Source: Antedon mediterranea (taxonomy: Eukaryota > Echinodermata > Crinoidea > Comatulida > Antedonidae). Taken from it: a stretch of 64,000 bases of DNA. The translations under genes and the position numbers were made by a program. The stretch lies in contig NC_092676.1 of the NCBI RefSeq assembly GCF_964355755.1, forward strand, positions 11,268,288 to 11,332,287. Direction: 5' to 3'. Of the stretch, positions 1-10,621 are shown one piece after another; position 1 is the first letter of the stretch; every line of letters starts with the position of its first letter. Under the pieces are notes generated by a model. That model ran no database searches. It saw only the letters and a list, made by a program, of their open reading frames with translations, and was not told where the DNA came from.

Positions 1-105
1 GCATTTATTGTTCAGAGGGGTGTTTAGGGGGAGGGGTGCTTATTCGGTGGAGGCATTTATTTTTTTTTGGTGTAATATGGTAACATGTATAATCAAATAA
101 ATACA
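1..105. repeat. Inverted repeat end, family R1 (left copy, cut by window start)
   Basis: The reverse complement of this stretch matches about 1731-1815, including the shared words TGTTACCATATTACACC and CTGAACAATAAATGC. The two copies bracket about 1.7 kb as terminal inverted repeats would. The left boundary lies outside the window, so no target duplication can be checked. A third copy lies at 5942-6062. Confidence 0.6.
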
Positions 106-814
106 CCATAGATATAAAAAATACAACACAATTAATATCATAATAAGAATAACTGGATTAAACATCCTTCCGGGTGCAAGTACAATCATGATATTGAAAA
201 GGTATCGGAGACAACTATAATAGACCAATTCATTGTCATCAATCTTCTGCATAATATTTTTGAATGTCACCGACAAATTATCGTCTGTTCCCAGTGTACA
301 TAATAAAACAACATATATTTCTGGAGATTTATTATCAATACCACTAGAAACTTAGGTTTTTTTACTTTTTAAGTTCTAAATGCATTGACAATAAAAGCAT
401 CAGAAATGTATTTTAAAATCATGTTATAGATCATGATAAAATCATACTACAACACACAGTACACACAGGTGTTTTCACGAAAGCTGGACATATTGTACAA
501 TAGTAATGAAACTATGTATTGACATATGCAAAAGACAGTGTTGATTGTTGACAAATTGTAGTGACAAACAAACAGATGATAGAATGAAGATCCATATGAC
601 CAATTGTGTAATCGTGTCTCATAATGTGTCATTGTTTTATATTATTATACTGGCACCTGGAGTCAATTCGTTAAATGGAGCCTGTGACAGTGTCACTTTT
701 TTTCTAAAAGACAGAAACATTTTGTTACAAAAGCATAAAGAGGAAAATGAATCATGTAAAGTACCTTTTATAAGTGAGAAACGAATTATATATCATTATT
801 AAAATTAGAGTATT
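106..814. other. Non-coding AT-rich stretch
   Basis: Only short overlapping frames occur here, with no recognisable domain or splice structure. The stretch is probably the interior of the R1 inverted-repeat element. Confidence 0.4.
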
Positions 815-1062
815 TATTCAAATAAACACCCGCTTTGAATAAAACCCTCCCTCAATAAACGCTCCCTTCGATTTAAACGTCCCGCCACATGCATAAACAC
901 AACAAGGCCATATATATGGCTGCAGTCGCGTGCTCCAAGTTGAGTTAGTGTTTACCGACCAACCGTCCGACATAGTGAGCTGTAGAGTCATGTTGCACGC
1001 GACTAATAATTGTATCACAACACATTTCACTGACTACCAAAATCAATTTACAATTTACCAAG
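815..1062 (-). repeat. Inverted copy of the repeat at 2256-2510
   Basis: Read on the minus strand, this stretch gives nearly the same sequence as 2256-2510 and 2991-3245. All three encode the shadow peptide ending EGGFYSKRVFI. The minus-strand copy here and the plus-strand copy at 2256 form a foldback about 1.7 kb across. The open frames in it are products of repeat conservation, not genes. Confidence 0.6.
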
Positions 1063-1730
1063 CATTTTTGTTATCACTTTTTAATATTAATTGTGCTGTA
1101 TTTTTTCACGCTGCTGCTCTAGCCCGCGACGTCACAAGAGATGACTCCTTTATTAGATGAAAGCAAGCAGCAGTTATAGTACTAGACACTGACATTTTTG
1201 CAAAAAAGGATTCTTGACTATAATCTATAGGTACCAGCTGCTGGACCCAAAAAAACGTCTGGGAAAAGAGTCTAACGGTTGAATGACAAATCCCAAAGCA
1301 TTTCTGGTATTTTTTAGTCCCATGATATTATATAATACTGTAATTCGCTGTCAGATAATCATTGAATTATTATCAAAACAGTCAATGAAAGTTTTTGTTT
1401 GTAATAGGATAAACTAAATTGAGTATGTGTTTCATATCAAAGTTATTCACGTCTGTAACAAAATTCACATATAAAAAGAGAAAAGAAACGTTTAATTATA
1501 ACTCAAAAACCATTGTCTGACAGACAATTTAAGTATTTTTTGGCTTTAAATTACATTTTTTTCAGGTAAAATAACTATTATGTGACAATAAAATGACACA
1601 TTCAAAAACAAATTTGAAACAAAAAATATTTTTCAGAGGGACAATATATCTTTAAAACTGTTACGTCAATAAGCGAGCAGCGTTTTTTGTAAGAAATATT
1701 TCTTGTTTATATCTACTGTAGTTAGTACTG
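1063..1730. other. Non-coding AT-rich stretch
   Basis: No coding signal is visible. Around 1631-1655 the word GGGACAATATATCTTTAAA resembles the ends of the TTAA-type MITE at 19848-20401, so a decayed copy of that family may be included. Confidence 0.35.
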
Positions 1731-1826
1731 TATTTATTTGATTAAACATGTTACCATATTACACCAACAAAAAATAAAGCCGCCCACTAACAACCCTTCT
1801 GAACAATAAATGCCCGGGGCGTTTAT
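1731..1826. repeat. Inverted repeat end, family R1 (right copy)
   Basis: This is the reverse complement of the window's first ~105 bases with moderate divergence, and it ends in a GGCGTTTATT-type word. It is the likely right terminus of the element that begins at or before the window start. Confidence 0.55.
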
Positions 1827-1883
1827 TAGGATGAATTCAGTAAGTTACTTCTAGAATTCTGAAAAGAATTCTGTTGGGCTCGA

Positions 1884-2230
1884 CGTTTCTATCAAAATGT
1901 TTGATCGTCCTCAGAAGTTAACAATACTTTCTAGCATATTATATTATAAGCAAAAATACAATTACATTTCTGATCATTTTTGACTAAAATTGCATATTAG
2001 ACTGAATACGAATGCATGCCTTCTTATAATAACCTTTCACCCTGACCTTTCGCCACATTTTCAAAATGTGTAACCAGGCCAAAATTTATTGTTTGACCAC
2101 CCTAAACCAAATTCTCTGTGCATACGAAAGTTGATCTAGCTACTAGAGTAAATTGTATTTTTGCTTATAATAATGCTAGAAAGTATTGTTGACATCCGAG
2201 GACGATCAAACATTTTGATAGAAACATAGA
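1884..2230. repeat. Foldback: 80-bp inverted arms around a ~180-bp centre
   Basis: The left arm (about 1884-1966) contains TCAAAATGTTTGATCGTCCTC. The right arm (about 2150-2230) contains its reverse complement, as well as the inverse of TTATAAGCAAAAATACAATT. Another single arm occurs at 6105-6190. This is typical of a small foldback element. No coding sequence is present. Confidence 0.6.
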
Positions 2231-2255
2231 GAAACAATCGATAAAAAATGCTTGG

Positions 2256-2990
2256 TAAATTGTAGATTATGGTAGTCATTTATATATGTTGTGATACAAT
2301 TATTAGTTGTGTGCAACGCGACTCTACAGCTCACTATGTTAGTCGGTCGGTTGGTCGGACGGTAAACAGTAACTCAAATTTGAGCATGCAGCCATGGCCT
2401 TGTTGTGTATACTGTATGCATGTGGCGGGGCGTTTAAATCGAAGGGAGGGGGAGCGTTTATTCGAGGGAGGCTTTTATTCAAAGCGGGTGTTTATTTGAA
2501 TAAATAATAAGTAATTTTAACGTAATTATCGTGTCCCTGTCATTAAACATATAAAATCCAGCAAATTCTCGAGTATGATGATTTTTACTGTAATTTTGGT
2601 GATTCGGCTCCTCAAAGAAGACGAATTATTATTTATTCGCCCTACCTGATAAAATTATTATTATTAATGTAGACTTATTGATGGAAATTAATGTTATGAC
2701 CTAGGCCTAAGTGAATATTTTATTATTCAAGGAATCATTAATTAGTAATTACTCTTTGCAAGGTAAAGTTAATGCAACGTCTATTAGGCAGGCTATGATT
2801 GAAAATGTTCATCTGGTTTGTAGGTATAAGTATATTGAAAATATTCTTTTTTCCAAACCAATAATTAGTAAAAACTAACCTTGACAGTTTCGCTGTCCTG
2901 ATCGGACAGCTTCTTCAGAAATAATGACGATCTATCATCAAACAGACTGACCTCTAGAGGGCCTATTCTGTTTAATGACTGGGTCATTGT
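2256..2990. repeat. 735-bp tandem duplication, copy 1
   Basis: The unit repeats with an exact 735-bp period. The only difference I noticed is a GGACGG/GGTCGG change near 2360/3095. The unit spans a piece of the R1-related repeat, the 16-bp target word at 2781-2796 and the first ~195 bp of the Penelope-like element. The duplication therefore probably happened after that element inserted. The identity suggests a recent event or an assembly duplication. Confidence 0.85.
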
Positions 2991-3722
2991 TAAATTGTAG
3001 ATTATGGTAGTCATTTATATATGTTGTGATACAATTATTAGTTGTGTGCAACGCGACTCTACAGCTCACTATGTTAGTCGGTCGGTTGGTCGGTCGGTAA
3101 ACAGTAACTCAAATTTGAGCATGCAGCCATGGCCTTGTTGTGTATACTGTATGCATGTGGCGGGGCGTTTAAATCGAAGGGAGGGGGAGCGTTTATTCGA
3201 GGGAGGCTTTTATTCAAAGCGGGTGTTTATTTGAATAAATAATAAGTAATTTTAACGTAATTATCGTGTCCCTGTCATTAAACATATAAAATCCAGCAAA
3301 TTCTCGAGTATGATGATTTTTACTGTAATTTTGGTGATTCGGCTCCTCAAAGAAGACGAATTATTATTTATTCGCCCTACCTGATAAAATTATTATTATT
3401 AATGTAGACTTATTGATGGAAATTAATGTTATGACCTAGGCCTAAGTGAATATTTTATTATTCAAGGAATCATTAATTAGTAATTACTCTTTGCAAGGTA
3501 AAGTTAATGCAACGTCTATTAGGCAGGCTATGATTGAAAATGTTCATCTGGTTTGTAGGTATAAGTATATTGAAAATATTCTTTTTTCCAAACCAATAAT
3601 TAGTAAAAACTAACCTTGACAGTTTCGCTGTCCTGATCGGACAGCTTCTTCAGAAATAATGACGATCTATCATCAAACAGACTGACCTCTAGAGGGCCTA
3701 TTCTGTTTAATGACTGGGTCAT
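2991..3722. repeat. 735-bp tandem duplication, copy 2
   Basis: This is the second copy of the unit beginning at 2256. It runs directly into the Penelope-like coding remnant, where the match to the first copy stops after GGGTCAT. It carries the 16-bp target word at 3516-3531 and the inverted arm at 3566-3740. Confidence 0.85.
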
Positions 3723-3726
3723 ACAC

Positions 3727-5592
3727 GTGACTGAGTTGTTTACACAATCGCTTACACAATTCAACACAGTTCTGCATAATTCTGATGGTAATCCTAATTT
3801 AGGAGGTGCATATCTTAAAAAATGGGTCGTAAATCTCTCCAAGTACAAGTTGACAAACTCACAATCGAGCGTGTTAGCAAAAGGCTTAAATTTTGCACCG
3901 TCACCAAGCAAAATACCAGTGGACGACTACATTGTAGCGACCGAATACGCCTGCAGCAAAATCAGAGGCAACAACACAGCTAGTCTCCGGTCACGCATGG
4001 CTAACATTCTCCGTAGTGCTAAAACACCGAAGCCTAACATCACGAAGGAAGAACGCAAAGCTATTTCCTACGGTAGAAAACATCCCTCGTATTTATGCTA
4101 CACCTAAGATACACAAAGAAGGTAAAAAAGTTAGACCTATTGTGGACTATACAGGATCCATAGCATATCAAACCGCTAAAGCCGTTGCTGATATTCTCCC
4201 CCTTAGTAGGAAGCACACAACATCACATAAACAACTCAAAACATTTAGCTCAAGAACTTACGGAAGTCATGATAGAGGAGGATGAAATTTTCAATTCCCA
4301 TGATGTTGTTTCTCTGTTTACCAACATTCCAATAGAAGATTCCCTGACCGTCATAACATCTCGACTACAAGAGGATAATGACCTAAAAACAGAACACTAT
4401 ATAGATGACATCATGGAGTTATTAAAGTTCGTCCTAACTACCACCTATTTTACATTCCGAGGGATTATTTACCAACAAAGATTTGGGGTAGCCATGGGGA
4501 GCCCAGTCTCTCCCATTGTAGCGAACCTGTATTAAGAATTTCTAGAACAGAAAGCTATAGCGTCAGCACCCTTAGAATGTAAACCTCGGTTATGGAAACG
4601 CTACGTGGATGACGTTCTTGAAATTGTTAAACAAGACCAAGTTGAAAATCTCACACAACATCTCAATTCATCTGACCCAGCTGGCACCATAAAGTTCACC
4701 TATGAGAAAGAATATGAAAACAAGATCCCTTTCCTCGATTCTCTCATCATTAGAAAACCAGATGGATCTGTCAAACTTCTAGTATATAGAAAACCGACAC
4801 ATACGGACCAGTACCTACATTTTGATTCCCACCATCCTGTACATCAAAAACTGGAAATAATCAGAACACTATTTGACCGTATGAATTCCATTGTCACTAT
4901 GGATGCAGATCGTAATACAGAGGAGGCCAATATAACATCAGCCCTTTCCTAAGTGACCTAAGTGGTCATTCAACCAAGTAAAGAAAAAAATGAAAGAAAA
5001 TAAAAAAGTAACATCCAAGAAGAAAGAAAACACCATGGAAAGCAAAGGATTTGTCGTCGTCCCTTACGTAGCAGGTCTTTCGGAGCGAGTTAGTAAAGTT
5101 TTTAAGGAGTTTGGCATCAACACAGCTATGAAACCCCACACTTCATTACGCCAACTACTTGTCCACCCAAAAGACCAAGTTGACAAATTGAAAGTGGCTA
5201 ATTGCGTCTACGAAATCTCATGTTCTAATTGTGATCACACCTACATTGGAGAAACGGGTCGTTGTTTTGGCACAAGGTTAAAAGAACATAGAAAAGAAAC
5301 AGAAAAGATAACCCAACAGAGAAAGAACTTCACTCGTCAATCACATAGAGAATCAAAAAATGAACTGAGCAAATCAGCTATAGCAGATCATGCCGTCAAG
5401 TTAAATCACATAATAGACTGGACACAACCTAAAATCATCAACAGGAAACCAGTTACAAACAACCGACACATCAGAGAAGCCATCTGGATCCGCAGACGAG
5501 GAAACCAAATCATCAACAGAGTCGAGGGCACCCACCAACTCAGTCACGTGTACGACCCTGTCATTAAGCCCTCTAGAGGTCAGTCTGTTTGA
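3727..5592 (+). pseudogene. Penelope-like reverse transcriptase with GIY-YIG endonuclease, broken
   Basis: The product would copy element RNA into DNA at a nick made by its own endonuclease. Readable landmarks are: an N-terminal KGLNFAPSP block (near 3880); ATPKIHKEGKKVRPIV (about 4100); the motif-A-type block DVVSLFTNIPI (about 4300); MGSPVSPIVANLY (about 4490-4532); YVDD at 4602-4613; IPFLDSLI; and YRKPTHTDQYLHF (about 4790). The C-terminal GIY-YIG shows CVYEISC, TYIGETGR and RLKEH (5200-5300). Lesions are: frame changes near 4080 and between about 4150 and 4250; an in-frame TAA at 4533-4535 just after ANLY; and a frame change near 4945. The finger region expected between the KEERKAIS and IPRIYATPK blocks is missing. 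Family assignment is secure; activity is excluded. Confidence 0.88.
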
Positions 5593-5611
5593 TGATAGAT
5601 CGTCATTATTT

Positions 5612-5650
5612 CTGAAGAAGCTGTCCGATCAGGACAGCGAAACTGTCAAG
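5612..5650 (+). other. Hammerhead-ribozyme-like stem-loop in the 3' arm of the Penelope-like element
   Basis: CTGAAGA (5612-5618) is followed by a 7-bp stem, GCTGTCC (5620-5626) with GGACAGC (5632-5638), and then GAAAC (5639-5643). This order, CUGANGA-stem-GAAA, is that of a hammerhead core, and hammerheads are known in Penelope-like terminal repeats. One extra A (5619) and no clear stem III make a working ribozyme doubtful. The same motif is inverted near 3617-3655 and 2882-2920. Confidence 0.4.
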
Positions 5651-5941
5651 GTTAGTTTTTACTAATTATTGGTTTGGAAAAAAGAATATTTTCAATATAA
5701 CTATTAGGCAGGCTATATTACAAAGGAGGCCTAGCTACACCCGACCCAGCAGTAGATATTCAACTTGTTGTTGGCTGTGTAATATAACAGATATCGCCTT
5801 TTATATCGATAAAATATAATGTTTTACAACCACTTGTGAATGATAATTTTTTTAAGGGAATATACAGTATTTCCCTCGAACAAAATATCATTCCCTAGGG
5901 GATGTCAGATCTTATATTTAACCTCTAATCTGTATAATATC

Positions 5942-6190
5942 TAGGGTGTATTTATTTGATTATACATGTTACCATATTACACCCAAAACAAAAATAAACT
6001 CCTCCACCGAATAAACACCTAAAAACCCATATGAACACTAAATGCCCAGGCGTTTATTCGGATAAATACGGTAAGTTATTTCTAGCATTCTGATAAGAAC
6101 TGTTGAGTTCGACGTTTCTATCAATGTTTGATCATCCTCAAGGGTCAACATTTTCTAGCATTATTATAAGCAAAAGTACAATTACAGTAA
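5942..6190. repeat. Fragments of R1 end and of the 1884-2230 foldback arm
   Basis: Positions 5942-6062 match the R1 terminus (about 1731-1826). Positions 6105-6190 match the left arm of the 1884-2230 foldback. The two lie in the same order and spacing as upstream, so this is a dispersed partial copy of the same composite. Confidence 0.55.
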
Positions 6191-7090
6191 CAGTAAAGGA
6201 TTTGTTGTAATTCCTATAACTAGATGGTTCTCGAATACGTAGTAATTTCAGCGTTAAAAAAACTGGCGATTTCAAATGTATGTACCGCAGGATAATAAAT
6301 ACATGTCGTTTACAGGAACGAATAAATAGACACAGTGATTTATGTACTCAACTAAAATTAGCACCCTGGGAATTACTTCCGAAAGAGAAACTTGTCACAA
6401 AATGAGACCAATTGTTTGAGTCAAGTTTAAACAAATTTAATTTGTGTTTTATATGTAACATTAGGGTTGAGGAAGAGGATGGGTACAAAGAGGAACAATT
6501 TTTAAATATATTCTTTATCCATTTAGTAACAAAATATTAATTGTTTTTATGTTTTACAAATAAACCACTAATATACCACTAAACACCGTAAAAATTGCGA
6601 ATGGTTGAAACTGTCACCGTCCTAGTCGATTGAAATAGTACAGTACATGTAACGATACATCACTATGACGTATGTTTATATAATGTAAAACAATTTGTGA
6701 AAACCACCTCTATTCGAGCAAATCATAAATTGCTTTAATCGTCAATAAATATTAAATTATCTAACTCAACTTAATTAGTAGGCCAAATGGTTTTCAATTG
6801 TTTCTTAGAGCCAATTCACACTTAAGTTGGTTCCTACCAACCCAATTTGTTCTGCGTTTTGGGCATGTGATCCTTTGTACCACCGTAGGCCTATCCTCTA
6901 CTGGCTTTACAACGCGACTCATGCCAGTGAGGGGGGGAGGGTGATGGTGTGGGTAGTGTAACTGCAATAATAAAGATTTGTATGGCGACTGAAAACACTA
7001 GCTATATATAACCTATATACAACCTCAAGTAATTTGAGACCATAATTATCACTTTCTGACCACTGGTTGCTGAGATATTCATATGGCCAA
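6191..7090. other. Non-coding stretch
   Basis: This is AT-rich with no domain-bearing frame, repeat array or RNA gene that I can recognise. Confidence 0.4.
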
Positions 7091-7101
7091 TTTCTTGACC
7101 A

Positions 7102-7440
7102 GTGCTAAGAAAAGGGGTTTCCGTCCACTGGAGAACAAACTATTGTAATGCCAGTAAAAGCATTCCGCAAAACATTCCAAAAGGCATAGACAAGTGTGGA
7201 CTGTACTGGCCGAACATTAACGCTGATATTGAAGCGATGATTCGTGAATGCAGCCTGTGTCAGGAAAACCACAAAAAAAACAGAACCGATAATAACAATC
7301 AAAGCTACAAATGTTTGGGAAGTAGTAGAAACAGATTAAAGAATGCTGGTAGTAGTATGGCTGCAGATGAAGCCATAAATGTCAGTGCAGGACCAATTTG
7401 GCATACAAAAGGACTTCATCAAAACATCAGCACAAGCAAT
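7102..7440 (+). pseudogene. Gypsy-type integrase zinc-binding fragment
   Basis: The frame contains KGIDKCGLYWP, then INADIEAMIRECSLCQENHKKN. This is the end of the H2C2 zinc-binding region that precedes the catalytic core in Gypsy/retroviral integrases. The CxxC half of the motif is readable, but the histidine half is damaged (PKGID where HxGI is expected). The catalytic core does not follow. The fragment is isolated, on the opposite strand to the gag fragment at 8660-9680, so the two need not come from one copy. Confidence 0.6.
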
Positions 7441-7539
7441 AAGAAATTTGCTAACATGCAAATCTATCATTTAGAGTGAAACAAATTACAAACAGAGATT
7501 TTTCTTTTTTAAATGGTCACATATAATGAGGAGATTAAA

Positions 7540-8661
7540 ATTTGAGCATCACACCTCTGGCACTCATCCCGATGATATGCAAATTAGCTTAAATATGCAA
7601 ATTAGGGTGAAATTACAGGGTTACCATATCTCAAAAAGTACTAGTCCGAGAGAGTTGATTTTTTTCACAGATTTATTCAAAATATTTATATTTACTGTAA
7701 TGAAACATTTTATAAAAAAATGAGTGGAAGTACACCATTTGACCTTCGACCCAATTTCTCAATGTTTGCATACACAATGTGACTAAAGTGTCTGTAGAGA
7801 CTTTATTTTGCCCTCAAATGACCCAGACATAGGTTCCTAATAGCCAGCATAGGACCAATTTATAATTCCCAAAATCACACCTTTGTCACACACCTCGAAA
7901 GTATGCAAATTAGTATTACAATTTAAATAAAATATGCAAATAAGGGGGAAAAATTACAGTTGTCCTATATCTTGAAAACCACTAATGCTAGAGAATTGAT
8001 TCAGAATGTACATATATTTGCTCCAATGAAACATTTTACAAAAAATTGACCGGAAGTATGACATTTGACCCTCGACCCCATTTCTCAATATTGCATAATT
8101 ATATAATGAAACTAAAATGTCTGTTGAGACTTTGTTTTGCCCTCAAATGACTCAGATACAGGTTTCTAATAGCCAACATAGGACTGTTTAGTAAATCTCA
8201 AAATCACGCCTGTATCACTCACCTTCAAAGTATGCAAATTATTAGTACAAGTTACATGAAATATTCAAATTAGGGGGTGAAATTACAGGTTCCTATATAT
8301 CGAAAATTACTATGGCTAGAGAGAAAAAAAACCTTGTTCAGAATGTACATATCTATATTTGCTCTAATGAAACATTTTACGAAAAAATGACTGGAAATAC
8401 AACAATTGACCCTCGACCCCATTTATCAATTTTTGCATACTGTATAAATGCAACTACAATGTCTGTAGAGACTTTGTTTTGGACTCAAATAACTCGGATA
8501 CAGGTTTCCTATAGTCGGCATAGGACCACTTTGTAATTCCCAAAATTACGCCTTCATCATGCACCTTGAAATTATGCAAATTAGTAGTACAAATTACATG
8601 AAATACGCAAATAAGGGGGTGAAATTACAGTCTTCCCATATCTCTAAAACCATTAATGCTG
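7540..8661. repeat. Tandem ~335-bp repeat, left arm (about 3.3 units)
   Basis: Recurring words such as ATGCAAATTAG, GGGGGTGAAATTACAG, TGTCTGTAGAGACTTTGTTTTG and GACCCTCGACCCCATTT recur at a period of about 332-340 bp. They start near 7594, 7932, 8264 and 8604. The same unit occurs in inverted orientation at 9691-9876 and 21531-22020. The arms enclose the gag fragment, so I read this as one arm of an element with terminal inverted tandem repeats. Open frames in it are shadows. Confidence 0.75.
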
Positions 8662-9690
8662 TCTTGGGTAGAATTGTAACTGGTGAACCAGTATCTATGG
8701 TCATGTTCACTTTTGCTGAATGACCTATCAGTACGTCAGTGCGTAATTTTCTGTTAACCATCACATTAACAGACATGACTTCATCAATATTTTCAATTTC
8801 AACACTTCTGCAAACACTAGCAAAATGTCCTATTTTACGACATTTATTGCATTTAGCTTTCTTTGCCTTGCATTTGACATCATTTGCTTTGTGCGATTTT
8901 GAACCACAACGAAAACAGTACTCACTTGATTTGTATTTTGCTGGCTGTTGTTTAGGTTTGTAATTACTCTTTCGTATCTGCTCAACAGGTACTGGTAGTT
9001 CAGCTTTACCTATTATTTGGCATTCTTTTGCAGCATGTTCGCATTGCCTTGCAATTTCTATGGCAGTATTTAATGTAAGTTCAGGTTCCAGAAGTAATCT
9101 TTCGCGAGTACGGGAAGATAGTTTTCGCAACTAACTGGTCTTTTATCATTTCATCGGCTATTACACCGAAATTACATGACATTGATAATTGTCGAAGTTC
9201 TCTTACGTACTCATCTAATGTTTCATCCTGGAGTTGTCTACGTTGACGAAATTTGTATCTTTCTGCTACAACATTCAATCTTGGGTTAAAATGTTCCCGC
9301 AATTTGGCAACAGTTGCATCATACGAATTAACATCATCATCTGGATCAATTTCTCTTTCTGGTAAAGAGCTGTAAATACGTTGACCCTCAGTACCAAGAC
9401 AATGTAGTATAAGTGCTTTTCTTCTTCGATTTGTTATATACCCCCAGTACCTTTGTACAGTAGTAATGTATTGTAATGTATTGTAAAGCTGACTCAAAGA
9501 AACATGTATTCACTTCGACTACTTTTTTAACAACTATTTTATTCACAACTCTATTATCTATATGACTCATACAAATTGGTATAGGTACAGGTGGTATTTG
9601 TAAACCAACTGATAATACAGGAAAAAGTGTACTGATAACAAATGTATCATCTTGCCTACTGGCACCATAGCTAGACATAACATCTTCCAG
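8662..9690 (-). pseudogene. Gypsy gag-protease fragment
   Basis: Read on the minus strand, the gag frame contains ALILHCLGTEGQRIYSSLPE and LREHFNPRLNVVAERYKFRQ. Two adjacent zinc knuckles follow (CFRCGSKSHKANDVKC-type and CNKCRKIGHFASVC). Last comes the start of a retropepsin with the catalytic DTG (MTIDTGSPVTILPKT, about 8690). Gag packages element RNA and the protease matures the polyprotein. Frame changes occur near 9425 and about 9110. The coding sequence stops abruptly at ~8662, where the tandem repeat resumes, and at ~9690 on the other side. It is a captured or truncated piece, with no reverse transcriptase nearby. Confidence 0.8.
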
Positions 9691-9876
9691 ATATGAAAGA
9701 CTGTAATTTCACTCCCTAATTTGCATATTTCATGTAACTTGTACTAATATTTTGCATACTGTACTTTTGAGGTTTGTGACAAAGATGTGATTTTGGGAAT
9801 TACAAAACTATGCTGACTATAGGAAAACTGTATCCAAGTCATTTGAGTCCAAAACAAAGTCTTTACAGACATTTTA
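9691..9876. repeat. ~335-bp repeat, right arm (first part, inverted)
   Basis: This is inverted relative to 7540-8661; it carries CTAATTTGCATATTTCATG and AAAACAAAGTCTTTACAGACA. The unit is interrupted at 9876 by the Harbinger insertion and resumes at 21531. Confidence 0.75.
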
Positions 9877-9931
9877 AGGCCAACTCAGACAGCGTCGTAC
9901 GATGAGGCCCGACGAGACGTCTTGTCTGGAC
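9877..9931 (+). repeat. Harbinger left TIR
   Basis: This 55-bp terminal inverted repeat pairs with 21476-21530. The one difference seen is T versus C within CGTACGAYGAGG. It is preceded by the target duplication TTA (9874-9876). Confidence 0.93.
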
Positions 9932-10176
9932 TTGACTCGTCCGTGCTGTCTGAGTTGAATCCAGACGAGACGGGTCGTCGTGAGATAGCGTCGGGGGTAG
10001 TTTTAGGTCGTAGTGAGCATATTAAACATGTTTAATTTTCACCCGACGAGACGACTCGTTTGTTGGGTATTGACCAATCACAGGCGTTTAAATTATGATG
10101 GCAGGTCAAGAGGGGAAAAATTTTTATCGAAGAGCGCGAAGAAGTAATGTGCTTCGCGGGGATTATTTCCATCATC
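9932..10176. promoter_or_regulatory. Harbinger 5' subterminal region
   Basis: Repeated CGACGAGACG-type words and an inverted GCTGTCTGAGTTGA lie between the TIR and the Myb-like start. A CCAATCA box sits near 10074. The likely role is transposase binding plus promoter; this is inferred from position. Confidence 0.4.
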
Positions 10177-10357
10177 ATGGCGGTCAGTGGTGGTGGTGCA
10201 CGTGAAGAAGATTTATGGTCAGAAGAGGCCGAGTCTTGCCTTATTGACCTTTGGAGGAATGAAATGTGTCTATATGACACTACCTCCAAAGAGTATAGCA
10301 ATCGACAGCTTAGGCAAAAAAAAGTAGAAGAATTCGCCGTAATATTAGGAAAAAGTG
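10177..10357 (+). CDS. Harbinger Myb/MADF-like DNA-binding protein, exon 1
   Basis: The gene is joined from 10177-10357, 17442-17617 and 18648-18965, giving a 224-residue protein. In PIF/Harbinger elements such a partner protein binds the ends and helps bring the transposase to them in the nucleus. Exon 1 holds the first part of a MADF-type helix domain (LWSEEAESCLIDLWRNEMC, YDTTSKEYSN). It ends at AGTG|GTAAGT, phase 1. I chose the ATG at 10177 because the upstream in-frame ATG (10147) adds only a hydrophobic stretch that is atypical of the family; that ATG remains possible. No stop or frameshift is seen across the three exons. Confidence 0.75.
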
Positions 10358-10379
10358 GTAAGTCCAACAAATAATATTA

Positions 10380-10621
10380 ATACTAGCCTAGGCCTAGGCT
10401 AGTACTAGGCTAGGCCTATAATAAGGCCCCTCCTAGGCTAGGCCTAAAATAATAAATATTTACTACTAGGCCTAGCCTAGGCCTAGCCTACTAGGGGCCT
10501 AGGCTAGGCCTAGGTAGATGGATTGTACCAATTAGCGGTTTGTCCCAATTAGGGATAGGCCTAGGCCTAGGCCTATAGGCACAACAGCTATTTTACTAAT
10601 AATAATATAGCCTAGCTAGGC
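10380..10621. repeat. AGGCCTAG-rich low-complexity sequence
   Basis: Dense overlapping copies of the self-complementary word TAGGCCTAGGCCTA fill the start of the Myb-like intron. The same word recurs near 16690-16720, 21000-21120, 37690-38280 and 50800-51090. Confidence 0.7.

Larger units (their letters stand above)
3532..5700 (+). mobile_element. Penelope-like retroelement with inverted terminal repeats
   Basis: A pseudogenised reverse transcriptase-endonuclease frame (3727-5592) lies between inverted arms of about 160 bp (3566-3740 and 5544-5700). The whole is flanked by a 16-bp direct word, CTATTAGGCAGGCTAT, at 3516-3531 (also 2781-2796) and 5701-5716. I read this word as the target duplication. 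Terminal repeats in inverted orientation are known for Penelope-like elements. Both arms contain a stem-loop resembling a hammerhead core. Confidence 0.8.

Noticed and set aside
2269-3234. Two near-identical 76-residue frames (2269-2499, 3004-3234) as duplicated small genes
   Set aside because: They lie in a 735-bp duplicated repeat, and a related frame appears in the inverted repeat at 818-1030. There is no domain and no promoter context; the similarity is at DNA level.
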